Assembly: GCF_014204795.1 (NCBI RefSeq)
Contig: NZ_JACHMB010000001.1
Span: 8,320,501 to 8,384,500, forward strand
Direction: 5' to 3'
Source of the DNA: Nonomuraea jabiensis
GTDB taxonomy: Bacteria; Actinomycetota; Actinomycetes; Streptosporangiales; Streptosporangiaceae
DNA: 64,000 nt
The notes under the pieces are model-generated. The model saw only the letters and a list, made by a program, of their open reading frames with translations, was not told the origin of the DNA and did not search any database. Positions 10,638 to 18,739 of this stretch are shown here, piece after piece. The position numbers and the translations under genes are program-made. How positions within the stretch are numbered: the first letter of the stretch is position 1; each line of letters starts with the position of its first letter.

Positions 10638-11492
10638 ATGCGAAGCAAGCCCCTGGCCGCCGCGATGGCCGCCGTCCCCCTCGTCGTCGGGCTCGCCACG
10701 CCCGCCCAGGCCGCCCCGCGGGTGCCCCCGGGCACCACGGCGTCGTGGCTGGTGTTCGACCGGCAGGCGGGCAGGTTCGTGGCCACGCGCAACGCGCACC
10801 GGAAGTTCCGCTCGGCCTCGGTCGTCAAGATCCTCATCGCCATCGACTACCTGGAGCGGCGCAAGAGCGTGCCGGCCGCCGACGCCCGGCTGCTGAAGGT
10901 CATGCTGCGCTCCAGCGACGACGACGCGGCCTCGGCCTTCTGGGACCGCGCCGGCAAGGGGCAGATCATCGTGCGGATGGCGCGCAAGCTCGGCCTGTCC
11001 GACACCGCGCCGCCGCCCGCCTCCAAGCCCGGCTTCTGGGGCTACACCTCGCTGAGCGCGTACGACGTCGTGCGCACGTACCGCTACCTGCTCGACAGGG
11101 CCGAGCCCAGGGTCCGCGACACGATCCTGGGGCACCTGCGGCAGTCCACGCCGTGCGGCACCGACGGCTTCGACCAGAGGTTCGGCATCCCCGGCGCGGT
11201 GCCCCGGTCGTGGGCGGTCAAGCAGGGCTGGTCGGGGTTCGGCGACACGCCGCCCACGCGGTGCTCCGGCGCCCGGGCGATCGGCGCGCCCATCTCGTGG
11301 ATCGCCCAGCGCGCCACCGGCTCGGGCGTGCCCGACTACGGCCGCCCGGTGCTGCACACGACGGGCCTGGTGGGCAAGGACGAGCGGTACGTCATGGCGG
11401 TGCTGACGGCGCACCCGGCGGGCGGCACGTGGGCCTCCTCGGTCACCCGCATCACCAAGCTGACGGGCGAGCTGTACCGAAGCCTGTCCTGA
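10638..11492 (+). CDS. secreted beta-lactamase-fold serine hydrolase
   Basis: A 284-residue exported protein. A signal peptide is clear: MRSK, a hydrophobic stretch, then TPAQAA/P with cleavage near residue 26. The penicillin-binding fold shows the SxxK tetrad residues Ser61 and Lys64 in SASVVKIL, a later LRSSDDDAAS in the place of the SxN motif, and HTTGLVGKDERY resembling the KTG region. Class A beta-lactamase-related hydrolases of actinomycetes look like this; sequence divergence at the second and third motifs means that beta-lactam hydrolysis is uncertain and a cell-wall or esterase role is possible. Two cysteines (TPCGTDG, PTRCSG) could form a disulfide. The gene diverges from the PTS operon. 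Confidence 0.85.
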   Translation: MRSKPLAAAMAAVPLVVGLATPAQAAPRVPPGTTASWLVFDRQAGRFVATRNAHRKFRSASVVKILIAIDYLERRKSVPAADARLLKVMLRSSDDDAASAFWDRAGKGQIIVRMARKLGLSDTAPPPASKPGFWGYTSLSAYDVVRTYRYLLDRAEPRVRDTILGHLRQSTPCGTDGFDQRFGIPGAVPRSWAVKQGWSGFGDTPPTRCSGARAIGAPISWIAQRATGSGVPDYGRPVLHTTGLVGKDERYVMAVLTAHPAGGTWASSVTRITKLTGELYRSLS

Positions 11493-11795
11493 TGGCGGGC
11501 CTGCCGCCCGCGACCGGAGGCCACCGCATCACCTGGGCCGAGGTGCCCGCCGGGGTGCGGACGGCGATCGAGGAGCTGCTCGGCGCCGAGGTGGTCGGCG
11601 CGGCCGGCCGGCCGGCCGGGCGGTTTCTCCGAGGGCCTGGCCGCCCGGCTGCTCCATGCCCATGACGACGGCACGTGGGTGGCCCTGGTGTTCGAGGACG
11701 TCGAGGGACGCCTGCCGGCGCCGGACGGCTCGCCCCGCTGTCGCGGTGGGCGGGCGATCATCTCGACGCGCTGATCGCGCTGGAGGAGGGGCCGC
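11492..11795 (+). pseudogene. decayed aminoglycoside phosphotransferase-family gene remnant
   Basis: The 300-bp stretch between the hydrolase and a convergent methyltransferase shows pieces of one APH-family protein in different frames. From the ATG at 11492 one frame reads VRTAIEELLGAEVVGAAGRP; another continues GGFSEGLAARLLHAHDDGTWVALVFEDVEGRLPAP; a third gives APLSRWAGDHLDALIALEE. These are consecutive landmarks of the N-lobe and hinge of APH kinases, in the right order, with the middle of the N-lobe and the whole catalytic C-lobe missing. At least two frameshifts and deletions are needed. The ATG overlaps the upstream stop codon. I read it as a dead gene; recognition is by eye. Confidence 0.65.
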
Positions 11796-11796
11796 C

Positions 11797-12408
11797 TCAG
11801 AGGAACGTGAACATGCGCGCGGCCGGTTCGAGCGCGACCGGCGGCCCCGCGTAACGGTGGACGCCGACGCCGTACCCGTCGCTCTCCACCGTTACGCGGT
11901 CGAACCCGCCTTCCTCGAACCACTCGCAGATCCGCGGCACCAGGTCGGGCTCGCGCCGGTGCCGGGTCCAGATCACGGTGGCCTCGGGGGCGCAGAGCTG
12001 CGGCAGCAGGCCGACCGTGCGCCGGACGTCGTCGTCGCTCACGTTCCCGAACACGCCGCACACCAGCACCAGGTCCGCGGGCACCGCGCCGGCGTACGCG
12101 CCGAGCAGCGCCGCGTCCCCCCGCACCACCTCGACGCCCGCAGGGGCGGCCCGCCGGGCGGCGGCGACGTTGTGCTCGTCCAGCTCCACGAGCCGGGCCC
12201 GCACCTCCTCGCGCCTGGGATGCGCGGCGAGCACCGGGAGCAGGTCCCGGCCCTGGCCGGCGCACAGGCTCACCACCCGCGCGGCCCCCGCGTCGAGCGC
12301 GGTCCCGATCCACTTCCGCACCACCTGGAGCCGCCGTTCCAGGGGCGAGCCCGGCACGTCGTACGCGTCATGCCAGCCCGCCCAGTCCTTCTCCGTCATG
12401 ATCGTCAT
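11797..12408 (-). CDS. class I SAM-dependent methyltransferase
   Basis: About 203 residues. Motif I is RVVSLCAGQGRDLL, followed by the acidic end of strand 2 (RLVELDEHN) and VRGDAALLGAY as motif II, a standard Rossmann methyltransferase order. The substrate is not evident. Two starts are possible, ATG 12408 and ATG 12399; longer readings upstream would run into the region of the divergent tautomerase start. It is convergent with the phosphotransferase remnant and divergent from the tautomerase gene, 83 bp away, so the short gap must hold both promoters. Confidence 0.85.
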   Translation of the reverse strand: MTIMTEKDWAGWHDAYDVPGSPLERRLQVVRKWIGTALDAGAARVVSLCAGQGRDLLPVLAAHPRREEVRARLVELDEHNVAAARRAAPAGVEVVRGDAALLGAYAGAVPADLVLVCGVFGNVSDDDVRRTVGLLPQLCAPEATVIWTRHRREPDLVPRICEWFEEGGFDRVTVESDGYGVGVHRYAGPPVALEPAARMFTFL

Positions 12409-12491
12409 GCTGACGGGTGGGCGGCCCGGCGGGCAAGCCGGGTTTGCCCCGGAGGGGCGGGGGCAGGTCCGCCGGAAGGAGGGGATAGTCC

Positions 12492-12719
12492 ATGCCACTC
12501 ATCAACGTGAAGGTCATCGAGGGCGTGTTCAGCGACGCGCAGAAGGCCGAAATGGTGGAGAAGCTGACCGACGTGATGGTCTCCATCGAGGGCGAGAACC
12601 TGCGCCCCCTTACCGTGGTCATCGTGGAGGAGGTCAAGAGCGGCGACTGGGGCGTCGGCGGGAAGCCGGTGACGGCCGCGGAGGCGAGGGCGCTGGCCGC
12701 CGGCCTGCGGCCCCGATGA
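12492..12719 (+). CDS. 4-oxalocrotonate tautomerase-family protein
   Basis: A 75-residue tautomerase. The mature N-terminus after Met removal is Pro (MPLINVKVIEG), the catalytic base of this superfamily, and the chain has the usual beta-alpha-beta size. Enzymes of this type interconvert keto/enol forms of 2-oxo acids; the physiological substrate is unknown. A strong GGAAGGAGG site lies 8-9 nt upstream of the ATG. It stops 1 bp before the end of the convergent MmcQ/YjbR gene. Confidence 0.88.
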   Translation: MPLINVKVIEGVFSDAQKAEMVEKLTDVMVSIEGENLRPLTVVIVEEVKSGDWGVGGKPVTAAEARALAAGLRPR

Positions 12720-12720
12720 C

Positions 12721-13068
12721 CTATCGGGCCTGGGCCTGCTGTTCCAGGCGCACCTTCTTCGGCACGCACATCCGCCACGCCTCCAGGACCAGCTCCCGCA
12801 TCTCGGCCGGGTCGAGGGCGTCCACGCGCGCCACCACCCAGTTGAAGCGCAGGTCGGACTCCCGCGGCATGAGAAACTTGTCCGGCTCGGCCGCCACCAG
12901 CGCCGCGCGCTCCTCCTTGGGGAACCCGAAGCCCATCAGCGTCTCGTCGCGCGAGAACGCCACGTAAACGATCTTGCCTACGCGGAACTTGACCCGGTCC
13001 CGGATGAGGTGCTCCGACGAGCGGGGGAGCGTGCGGGCGAACTGCCGTACATCGTCGACTGTGAACAC
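12721..13068 (-). CDS. MmcQ/YjbR family DNA-binding protein
   Basis: A 115-residue member of the MmcQ/YjbR family, recognised by KFRVGKIVYVAFSRDE, LMGFGFPKEER and the C-terminal MRELVLEAWRMCVPKK. The fold resembles a double-wing DNA-binding domain, but biochemical roles are poorly known. GTG start; a TAACGT box lies seven nucleotides upstream (13076-13081), so it may be transcribed as a leaderless mRNA from within the end of the upstream CBS gene, whose stop codon is part of that box. Confidence 0.88.
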   Translation of the reverse strand: MFTVDDVRQFARTLPRSSEHLIRDRVKFRVGKIVYVAFSRDETLMGFGFPKEERAALVAAEPDKFLMPRESDLRFNWVVARVDALDPAEMRELVLEAWRMCVPKKVRLEQQAQAR

Positions 13069-13078
13069 GCGGCAAACG

Positions 13079-13495
13079 TTACTGGTTGCCCTCCGCGGCC
13101 GAAATGTCGGCGAGGGCCGAGTGCGGGTCGCGCTCCAGAGCCAGGTCGCCGAGGCTGACGATGCCGACCGCGCGGCCGTCCTCGAGCACCGGCAGGCGGC
13201 GGACGGCGTGCGAGCGCATGATCCGCACCGCCTGGTCGATCGTGGTGTCGGGATCGATGGCCTCGACGTACGGGCTGCACGCCTCGCGTACCGGCGTCTG
13301 GGGGGACTTCTCGGCCGCGACGACGCGCACCGCGATGTCCCGGTCGGTGATGATGCCCTGGATCCGGCCGTTCTCGTTGACGATCACGGCACCCGTGTCG
13401 TGGTCGCGCATCAGCGCGGCCGCCGCGCACACCGGCTGGTCGGCCTCGACCGCCGCCGGATGGTACGTCATGACCTCTGCCACGGTGTCGGCCAT
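13079..13495 (-). CDS. CBS-domain pair protein
   Basis: A 138-residue cytosolic protein made of two CBS domains (VAEVMTYHPAAVEADQPV..., then PVREACSPYVEAIDPDTTIDQAV...). Such stand-alone pairs bind adenosine nucleotides (AMP, ATP, NAD) and act as energy or redox sensors for partner proteins. GGAGGGTT precedes the ATG. The MmcQ/YjbR gene follows after 10 bp on the same strand, so the two may be co-expressed. Confidence 0.92.
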   Translation of the reverse strand: MADTVAEVMTYHPAAVEADQPVCAAAALMRDHDTGAVIVNENGRIQGIITDRDIAVRVVAAEKSPQTPVREACSPYVEAIDPDTTIDQAVRIMRSHAVRRLPVLEDGRAVGIVSLGDLALERDPHSALADISAAEGNQ

Positions 13496-13581
13496 GGGAA
13501 CCCTCCTGCAGATCCGTCAGGCCGACCTCCTACCCGGGCGGACGCGCGGCTCACCTGCCTTTGCCGGGTCTCTGCCTCCGG

Positions 13582-14988
13582 CTAGAGCGTCTTGGCCGCC
13601 AGGCGGATCTCCTCCAGCAGGACGGCCAGGTCGCGCTCGGTGGTGTCCGGGTGCAGGAAGCAGGCGCGCAGCGCGTCGCGGCCGCCCAGCCGGGTGCCGG
13701 TGATGAACGCGTTCCCGCGCGCCTGCACCACGCCCGGGATAGCCCGGTTGAGCGCGTCCAGCCCGTCGGGGCGCGGCCGGTACCGGAAGGCGGTGATCGA
13801 GGTGGTGACCGGCGCCAGCAGCTCGAAGTCGCCGGACTCCTCGACCATGGCGGCGAGCGTGCGGGCCAGCCCGGTCGTGTGGTTCACCAGGCGCTCGACG
13901 CCGGAGCGGCCCAGATGCGACAGCGTGGCCCAGGTCTTCAGCGCCCGGAACGGGCGGGTCTGCTCGGGCCCGTACTCGGAGAACCACCCCAGATCGCCCG
14001 CGTTCTCGTCGATCAGGTACGACGGCACCAGGCTGAACGCGGCCCGCGCCGCCCCCGGGTCGCGCAGCAGGGCACAGCCGCAGCCCACCGGGACGCCGAG
14101 CCACTTGTGCGGGTCGAGGGCCAGCGAGTCGGCCCGCTCCAGGCCCGCATAGTGCGGCGCGGCGCCGTCGGCCAGAACGCCGAGCGCGCCGTAGGCGCCG
14201 TCCACGTGGAACCAGAGCCCGTGCTCGGCGGCCACGTCGGCGATCTCGTCGAGCGGGTCGACCGCGCCGGAGTTGACGGTGCCCGCGCTGCCCGCCACGC
14301 AGAACGGCCGCAGGCCCGCCCGCAGGTCCTCCTCGACCATGACGCGGAGCGCGCCCACGTCCATCCGGTACGCGCCGTCCACCGGGACCACGCGGACCTG
14401 CCGCGATCCGAGGCCGAGGAGCTGGGCGGCCTTGTGCAGGCAGCTGTGGCCCTCCTCGGTGACGTACATGACCATGGGCGGCCGCCCGGACAGGCCCTCC
14501 TCGCGGGCGTCCCAGCCGTCGGCGAGCGCGGCCCGCTGGCGGGCGGTGGCCAGGCAGATCACGGTGGCCATGGAGGCGCCGCTGGTCAGCAGCCCGCCGC
14601 CCGGCGGGTGCGGGAACCCGACCAGCTCGGCCAGCCACCGCACCACCGCCCGCTCCAGGTGCGGGCCGGCGTGGTCGCCGCCGGCGCAGCTCGGGTTGAG
14701 GGCGGCGGCCAGCGGCTCGACGAGCACGCCCGCGGGGTTGGGCGGGGAGTTGACCCAGCCGAAGAAGCGCGGGTGGCCGTTGCCCATGGGGTACGGCAGC
14801 ACCCGCGTACGGGCGTCCTCGAGCAGCTCGCCGAGGGGCCGCCCGCGCTCGGGCAGTTCCTGGCCGCTCAGCCAGGCCCGCTCGGCCTCCGGCACGGGCC
14901 GCCACACGGGCCGCTCGCCCAGCCCCGCCAGGTGCTCGGCGGCGATCCGCGCGGCCGCGGCCAGGTCGGTGGGGTCGAGATCAGCCAT
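13582..14988 (-). CDS. PLP-dependent amino acid decarboxylase (group II/DDC-like)
   Basis: A 468-residue fold-type I PLP enzyme. The PLP lysine is in LALDPHKWLGVPVGC, the cofactor aspartate in WFHVDGAYG, and the substrate-channel segment in GGLLTSGASMATVICLATAR. This is the pattern of aromatic-L-amino-acid/glutamate-like decarboxylases. The substrate cannot be decided: aromatic amino acids, diaminobutyrate or others. The ATG at 14988 overlaps the stop codon of the upstream XRE-cupin regulator by 8 bp and has GGAAGG at good spacing (the 15027 start is too far upstream), so it is co-translated with the regulator that probably controls it. Confidence 0.9.
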   Translation of the reverse strand: MADLDPTDLAAAARIAAEHLAGLGERPVWRPVPEAERAWLSGQELPERGRPLGELLEDARTRVLPYPMGNGHPRFFGWVNSPPNPAGVLVEPLAAALNPSCAGGDHAGPHLERAVVRWLAELVGFPHPPGGGLLTSGASMATVICLATARQRAALADGWDAREEGLSGRPPMVMYVTEEGHSCLHKAAQLLGLGSRQVRVVPVDGAYRMDVGALRVMVEEDLRAGLRPFCVAGSAGTVNSGAVDPLDEIADVAAEHGLWFHVDGAYGALGVLADGAAPHYAGLERADSLALDPHKWLGVPVGCGCALLRDPGAARAAFSLVPSYLIDENAGDLGWFSEYGPEQTRPFRALKTWATLSHLGRSGVERLVNHTTGLARTLAAMVEESGDFELLAPVTTSITAFRYRPRPDGLDALNRAIPGVVQARGNAFITGTRLGGRDALRACFLHPDTTERDLAVLLEEIRLAAKTL

Positions 14989-15601
14989 CGGAGGGTTCCT
15001 TCCAGGGGTCGTGCTGTCCGGCGCCACCCAGCTCCATGGCCAGGTAATAGACGCAGTCGACGGCGCCGTCGTTGGCGAAGGCGTGGCGGCAGTCGCCCGG
15101 GTAGTAGGCCGAGTCGCCGGCCGCCAGCTCGTACGGCCTGCCGTTGATCGTCAGCCGCAGGCTGCCGAGCTCGACCGCGAGGTACTCCCGCGACCCCGGC
15201 GCGTGCGGCGCGAACTCGCCCGCGTCCACGCCGGGCCCGAGGGTCGTCCGCATGAACTCGAACTCCACGTCCCCCAGCACCGGCGACAGCACGCGGCGCT
15301 CCCAGCCGGAGGGGTCGCGCAGGACCCGCTGCTCGGCGTGGCGCAGCACGCGCATCGCCGAGTGCGCCGGCTCGTCGAGCAGCCGGGCGATCGACGTGCC
15401 GAGCGCCGTGGCCAGCCGGTCGAGCACCAGCACCGTCGGGGTCTTGGCGCCCCGCTCGACCTCCGAGACCATGCTCCGGCTGATGCCGCTCAGGGCGGCC
15501 AGCCGCTCGACGGTCAGCCCGCGCGCCCGCCGCTCCGTGCGGATCCGCAGCCCGAGCTCGGCCATCGACAGGCCGCTCGACAGGACCCCTTCGCCTTCCA
15601 T
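14981..15601 (-). CDS. XRE-family regulator with C-terminal cupin sensor
   Basis: A 206-residue HTH-cupin protein. Residues ~15-70 are a Cro/C1-type HTH (RTERRARGLTVERLAALSG, then ISRSMVSEVERGAKTP). The C-terminal cupin barrel (APGSREYLAVELG...YYPGDCRHAF) likely binds a small ligand such as an amino acid or amine. It is coupled by overlap to a PLP decarboxylase, so it probably senses that enzyme's substrate or product. A TATAGT -10 box ends six nucleotides before the ATG, suggesting a leaderless transcript, and a large inverted repeat covers this promoter (15604-15639). Confidence 0.92.
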   Translation of the reverse strand: MEGEGVLSSGLSMAELGLRIRTERRARGLTVERLAALSGISRSMVSEVERGAKTPTVLVLDRLATALGTSIARLLDEPAHSAMRVLRHAEQRVLRDPSGWERRVLSPVLGDVEFEFMRTTLGPGVDAGEFAPHAPGSREYLAVELGSLRLTINGRPYELAAGDSAYYPGDCRHAFANDGAVDCVYYLAMELGGAGQHDPWKEPSDG

Positions 15602-15603
15602 TC

Positions 15604-15639
15604 CTCCACTATAGCGATGCTTTGTCCGCGATAGTGGAG
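15604..15639. promoter_or_regulatory. inverted repeat over the leaderless promoter of the XRE-cupin gene
   Basis: CTCCACTATAGCG (15604-15616) and CGCGATAGTGGAG (15627-15639) are inverse with one mismatch in 13 and a 10-bp spacer. On the minus strand the first arm contains TATAGT, placed like a -10 box six nucleotides before the regulator's ATG at 15601. Binding of the regulator here would block its own transcription. The element lies inside the 3' end of the deformylase gene. Confidence 0.6.
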
Positions 15640-16148
15640 CGGGACTCCTCGTAGGCGGCCAGCACCCGCTTGCGGCGCTTGGCGGGCAGGCGGTCGATGT
15701 ACAGGTAGCCGTCGAGGTGGTCGGTCTCGTGCTGGAGGCAGCGGGCCAGCAGTCCCGTCCCCTCGACCGTGACCGGCTCGCCGGCGGCGTCGAAGCCGTG
15801 CACGGTGGCGTGGTCGGGGCGGGGGAGCGGCGCGTACTGGCCGGGCACCGACAGGCAGCCCTCGTCGCTCGCGTCGAGATGGCGCTCGCCCACCTCCGGG
15901 AGCTCCAGGGTGGGGTTGACGACGACGCCCTTGTGGTGCTCCCCGTCCTCGTCTGGGCAGTCGTAGACGAACACGCGCAGGGCCACGCCGATCTGGTTGG
16001 CGGCCAGGCCCACGCCCTCCGCCGCGTACATGCTCGCGAACATGTCCTCCACCAGCGCCGCCAGCGCGTCGTCGAACCGGGTGACCGGCTCGCACGGGTG
16101 ATGCAGCACCGGGTCACCGACGTGCACGATCGGCCGGACCTCTCCCAC
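15609..16148 (-). CDS. def: peptide deformylase
   Basis: A 179-residue metalloenzyme that removes the formyl group from nascent polypeptides. All three signature motifs are present: GVGLAANQ (46-53), EGCLS (97-101, metal-binding Cys99) and QHETDH (139-144, metal His140 and His144, catalytic Glu141). I prefer GTG 16148, spaced 8 nt from GAGAGG; TTG 16154 is the alternative. Actinomycetes often carry several def copies and this one is not next to fmt, so it could be an accessory isozyme. Its 3' end contains the promoter and operator of the downstream XRE-cupin gene. Confidence 0.93.
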   Translation of the reverse strand: MGEVRPIVHVGDPVLHHPCEPVTRFDDALAALVEDMFASMYAAEGVGLAANQIGVALRVFVYDCPDEDGEHHKGVVVNPTLELPEVGERHLDASDEGCLSVPGQYAPLPRPDHATVHGFDAAGEPVTVEGTGLLARCLQHETDHLDGYLYIDRLPAKRRKRVLAAYEESRSTIADKASL

Positions 16149-16169
16149 GACCAACGCCTCTCTCCGAAT

Positions 16170-16186
16170 TTGCGAACGTTTCGCAA
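16170..16186. promoter_or_regulatory. perfect palindrome between divergent def and methyltransferase genes
   Basis: TTGCGAA-CGT-TTCGCAA, a perfect 7-bp inverted repeat with a 3-nt centre, lies 21 bp upstream of def and in the 145-bp divergent promoter region. It looks like a dimeric repressor site (similar in style to LacI-family sites). The regulator is unknown. Confidence 0.5.
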
Positions 16187-16293
16187 GAAAGTTTACGGTC
16201 TCTCCAGCGTCTCGCTATTCAAGACGTTTCTTCTTGGATGATGAGACAAGCGCTAGAGTGATCGGCGTCGGAGCGAAACGAAGGAGTTTGCCG

Positions 16294-17088
16294 ATGAACG
16301 CCGTCTACACGCATGGCCACCACGAGTCCGTGCTGCGCTCGCACCGCTGGCGCACCGCCGCGAACTCGGCCGCGTACCTGCTGCCCCACCTCAAGCCGCA
16401 CATGAAGGTGCTGGACGTGGGCAGCGGCCCCGGCACGATCGCCGCCGACCTGGCGGGCCTGGTCGGCCACCTGACGGCGTCGGAGGTGACCGAGGAGGCG
16501 CTCGAACTGTCCAGGGCCGAGATCACCGCCAGGGGGCTGGACAACGTCGACTTCGCCGTCGCGGACGCGCACGCCCTGGACTTCCCCGACGACACGTTCT
16601 GCGTGGTCCACGCGCACCAGGTGCTGCAGCACGTCGGCGACCCGGTGCGGGCGCTGCGGGAGATGGGCCGGGTGACCAAGCCGACCGGCTACGTGGCGGC
16701 GCGCGACAGCGACTACGCGGCGTTCGCCTGGTATCCGCTGCTCCCTGAGCTGGACGAGTGGATGGCGCTGTACCAGAAGCTCGCGCGGGCCAACGGCGGC
16801 GAGCCGGACGCGGGGCGGCGGCTGCTGTCGTGGGCCAGGGCGGCGGGCTTCACCGACGTCACCGCCACCTCCTCGACGTGGTGCTTCGCCACGCCGGAGG
16901 ACCGGGCCTGGTGGGGCGGGATGTGGGCGGACCGGATCCTCGGCTCCGCCATGGCGGAGCAGGCCCTGTCGACCGGCGCGGCCACGGAGGCCGATCTGCG
17001 GTGGATCTCGCAGGGATGGCTGAAGTGGGCGGAGGCCGAGGACGGCTGGATCTCCATCACCCACGGGGAGATCATCTGCCGCGCCTGA
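16294..17088 (+). CDS. class I SAM-dependent methyltransferase (UbiE/type-11-like)
   Basis: A 264-residue protein with motif I KVLDVGSGPGTIAADL, acidic loop TASEVTEEAL, motif II VADAHALDFPDDTFCVVHAHQVLQH (written here in parts: VADAHALDFPDD, then VVHAHQVLQHV) and motif III LREMGRVTKPTGYVA, the arrangement of type-11 methyltransferases that act on small molecules. AAGGAG precedes the ATG at 16294; an upstream in-frame ATG at 16234 lacks a site. A TAGAGT -10-like box lies at 16254-16259. The substrate is unknown. Confidence 0.88.
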   Translation: MNAVYTHGHHESVLRSHRWRTAANSAAYLLPHLKPHMKVLDVGSGPGTIAADLAGLVGHLTASEVTEEALELSRAEITARGLDNVDFAVADAHALDFPDDTFCVVHAHQVLQHVGDPVRALREMGRVTKPTGYVAARDSDYAAFAWYPLLPELDEWMALYQKLARANGGEPDAGRRLLSWARAAGFTDVTATSSTWCFATPEDRAWWGGMWADRILGSAMAEQALSTGAATEADLRWISQGWLKWAEAEDGWISITHGEIICRA

Positions 17089-17133
17089 CGACGTCCGGCG
17101 CCGTGGCGCGCGTCCCCGGCACGCGGGGGCGGG

Positions 17134-17649
17134 TCACATGCCCAGGGTGTGGGCCCGCTGCCACTGGGGGTCGCGGTAGAGGACCATGTCCGAGCCGATC
17201 ATCTCGTCCGGCGCCGACAGCATGGTGATCTCGCTCGCGGCCTGCATCTCCAGCAGCAGGTCGCGCACCCGCGGGCCGACCGGCAGCCGCCCGGCGGGCA
17301 GCCCCATCCCGGCCCGCACCGCGTCGGCGGCCTCCGACAGGTGGAACGGCCCGTCGAAGTTCGCCACGATCCCGCGTACGACGGTGATCGTGATGAGGTG
17401 CTCGGCCTCGGCGTAGGCGAGCTGCCAGATGACCTGCTCCTTGCGGCCCCCGGTGGCCGCGCACGCCGTGCAGCCGTGGGTCAGCCCGGGCGCCATCTCC
17501 TCCTGGCCGGATCCGAGGCAGACCGAGCACAGGCCGTTCTCGGCGGCGTGCAGCTCGGCCGTCATCCGCCCGGCGAGCACGGCGCCGCACTCGCAGGCGA
17601 ACGCGTCACCCAGGATGCCGGTCTGCGGGAAGATCGCATGCGTCGTCAC
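17134..17649 (-). CDS. hypothetical protein with DnaJ-like cysteine pairs
   Basis: A 171-residue protein I do not recognise. The N-terminal third carries several cysteines: CECG, then CSVCLGSG and CTACAATG, the last two resembling the CxxCxGxG knuckles of DnaJ zinc fingers, which suggests a bound zinc ion. The remainder (HLITITVVRGIVANFDGPFHL ... LLLEMQAASEITMLSA) looks like a small alpha/beta domain. GTG start at 17649; no clear ribosome-binding site. It is 89 bp downstream of a helical-repeat protein gene on the same strand and may be in its operon. The function is open. Confidence 0.65.
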   Translation of the reverse strand: MTTHAIFPQTGILGDAFACECGAVLAGRMTAELHAAENGLCSVCLGSGQEEMAPGLTHGCTACAATGGRKEQVIWQLAYAEAEHLITITVVRGIVANFDGPFHLSEAADAVRAGMGLPAGRLPVGPRVRDLLLEMQAASEITMLSAPDEMIGSDMVLYRDPQWQRAHTLGM

Positions 17650-17738
17650 CGGGCCGACTCTACCGCCGCCCGCCGCCGTCCCGGGCACCCGGCGGCCTCC
17701 AGGACGGACCCGGCGGCCTCCAGGACGGCACCCGCACG

Positions 17739-18665
17739 TCAGCCGCGCATGTCCGCGAGCCCGTGCAGCCGGCGCAGGGCCTTGCGGGCCGCGGCGGAGA
17801 CGCGCTCGTCGGGGTGGTGGTCGATGAGCACCCGCAGCACCTGCCCCGTCCACGGGTGGTCCCCGAACGCCAGGATCGCGATCGTCCCCGCCTGCTCGTC
17901 CGCGTCCATCCCCAAGGCGATCGACTCGATCACCTCGCCCGCCTCGCCCCCGAACTCCAGCAGCGCCGCCGCCATGTCCACGAACACCCAGGCGATCTCG
18001 TCCGGGGCGGCCGGGCGGTCCTCCCGCTCCGTCCTGGTGGCGATCACCGCCCCGAGCCCCGGCTCCTCCAGCAGCCCGGCCAGCGCCCGCCTGCCCTCCT
18101 CGCCGAAGTCCGACGACAGCAGCTCCACGCCGACCGCCCGGCTCAGCGGGCTCACCGTGGCCAGCGCCGAGGCGATCTCGGCCACCGCCGCGTCCGTGTC
18201 CCGGCCCTTGAGCCAGCCGGCCAGCTCCTCGCCGCGTTCGGCCTCCGGGTAGGAGCGCAGGCCGTGCAGCAGCGTGGCGGCGTCGGCGCCGGCGAGCGAC
18301 CCGATGACCGGCACCTCCTGCCCGGTGGTCTCCGCGATGATCAGCCGCGCCGCCCACAGGCCGAGCCAGCTCAGCGTGTACGGCTCCGCCTGGCGTACCA
18401 GGCCCAGCCCGGTCAGCTCCTCGGGCACCTTGCCCGGATGCGGCTCGCGCGACAGGAACATCCTGATGAGCTCCAGCAGCAGCCTCTCGTCGGCGGCCAG
18501 CCGTTCGCGGCAGTGGTCCGCCCACAAGGCGAGCACCTCCGCGTCGGAGCCCTCCGGCTTCAGCTCCTCGGCCAGGGGCGCGGCACGGACGGCCGCCGCG
18601 AGCGTGGCCTCCTCGGGCAGCCGGATCGGGGGCTGCAGGGGCAGGGTGTCGTCGTAGGACCTCAC
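17739..18665 (-). CDS. hypothetical helical-repeat protein
   Basis: A 308-residue Leu/Ala/Glu-rich protein without signal peptide or membrane segment. The second half resembles HEAT-like alpha-helical repeats (LSRAVGVELLSSDFGEEGRRAL, IESIALGMDADEQAGTIAIL, VLRVLIDHHPDERVSAAARKAL in successive short blocks), a fold used for protein-protein contacts. No catalytic motif is seen. GTG start. Codon use matches its neighbours, so I take it as a real gene of unknown role. Confidence 0.7.
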   Translation of the reverse strand: MRSYDDTLPLQPPIRLPEEATLAAAVRAAPLAEELKPEGSDAEVLALWADHCRERLAADERLLLELIRMFLSREPHPGKVPEELTGLGLVRQAEPYTLSWLGLWAARLIIAETTGQEVPVIGSLAGADAATLLHGLRSYPEAERGEELAGWLKGRDTDAAVAEIASALATVSPLSRAVGVELLSSDFGEEGRRALAGLLEEPGLGAVIATRTEREDRPAAPDEIAWVFVDMAAALLEFGGEAGEVIESIALGMDADEQAGTIAILAFGDHPWTGQVLRVLIDHHPDERVSAAARKALRRLHGLADMRG

Positions 18666-18739
18666 GAGCCCATCCTGTCGCGATATTTCCGCTACAGTGC
18701 CCCGTGACGCCGAAAAGTCGGAAGAAAGGAGGCGCTGAG

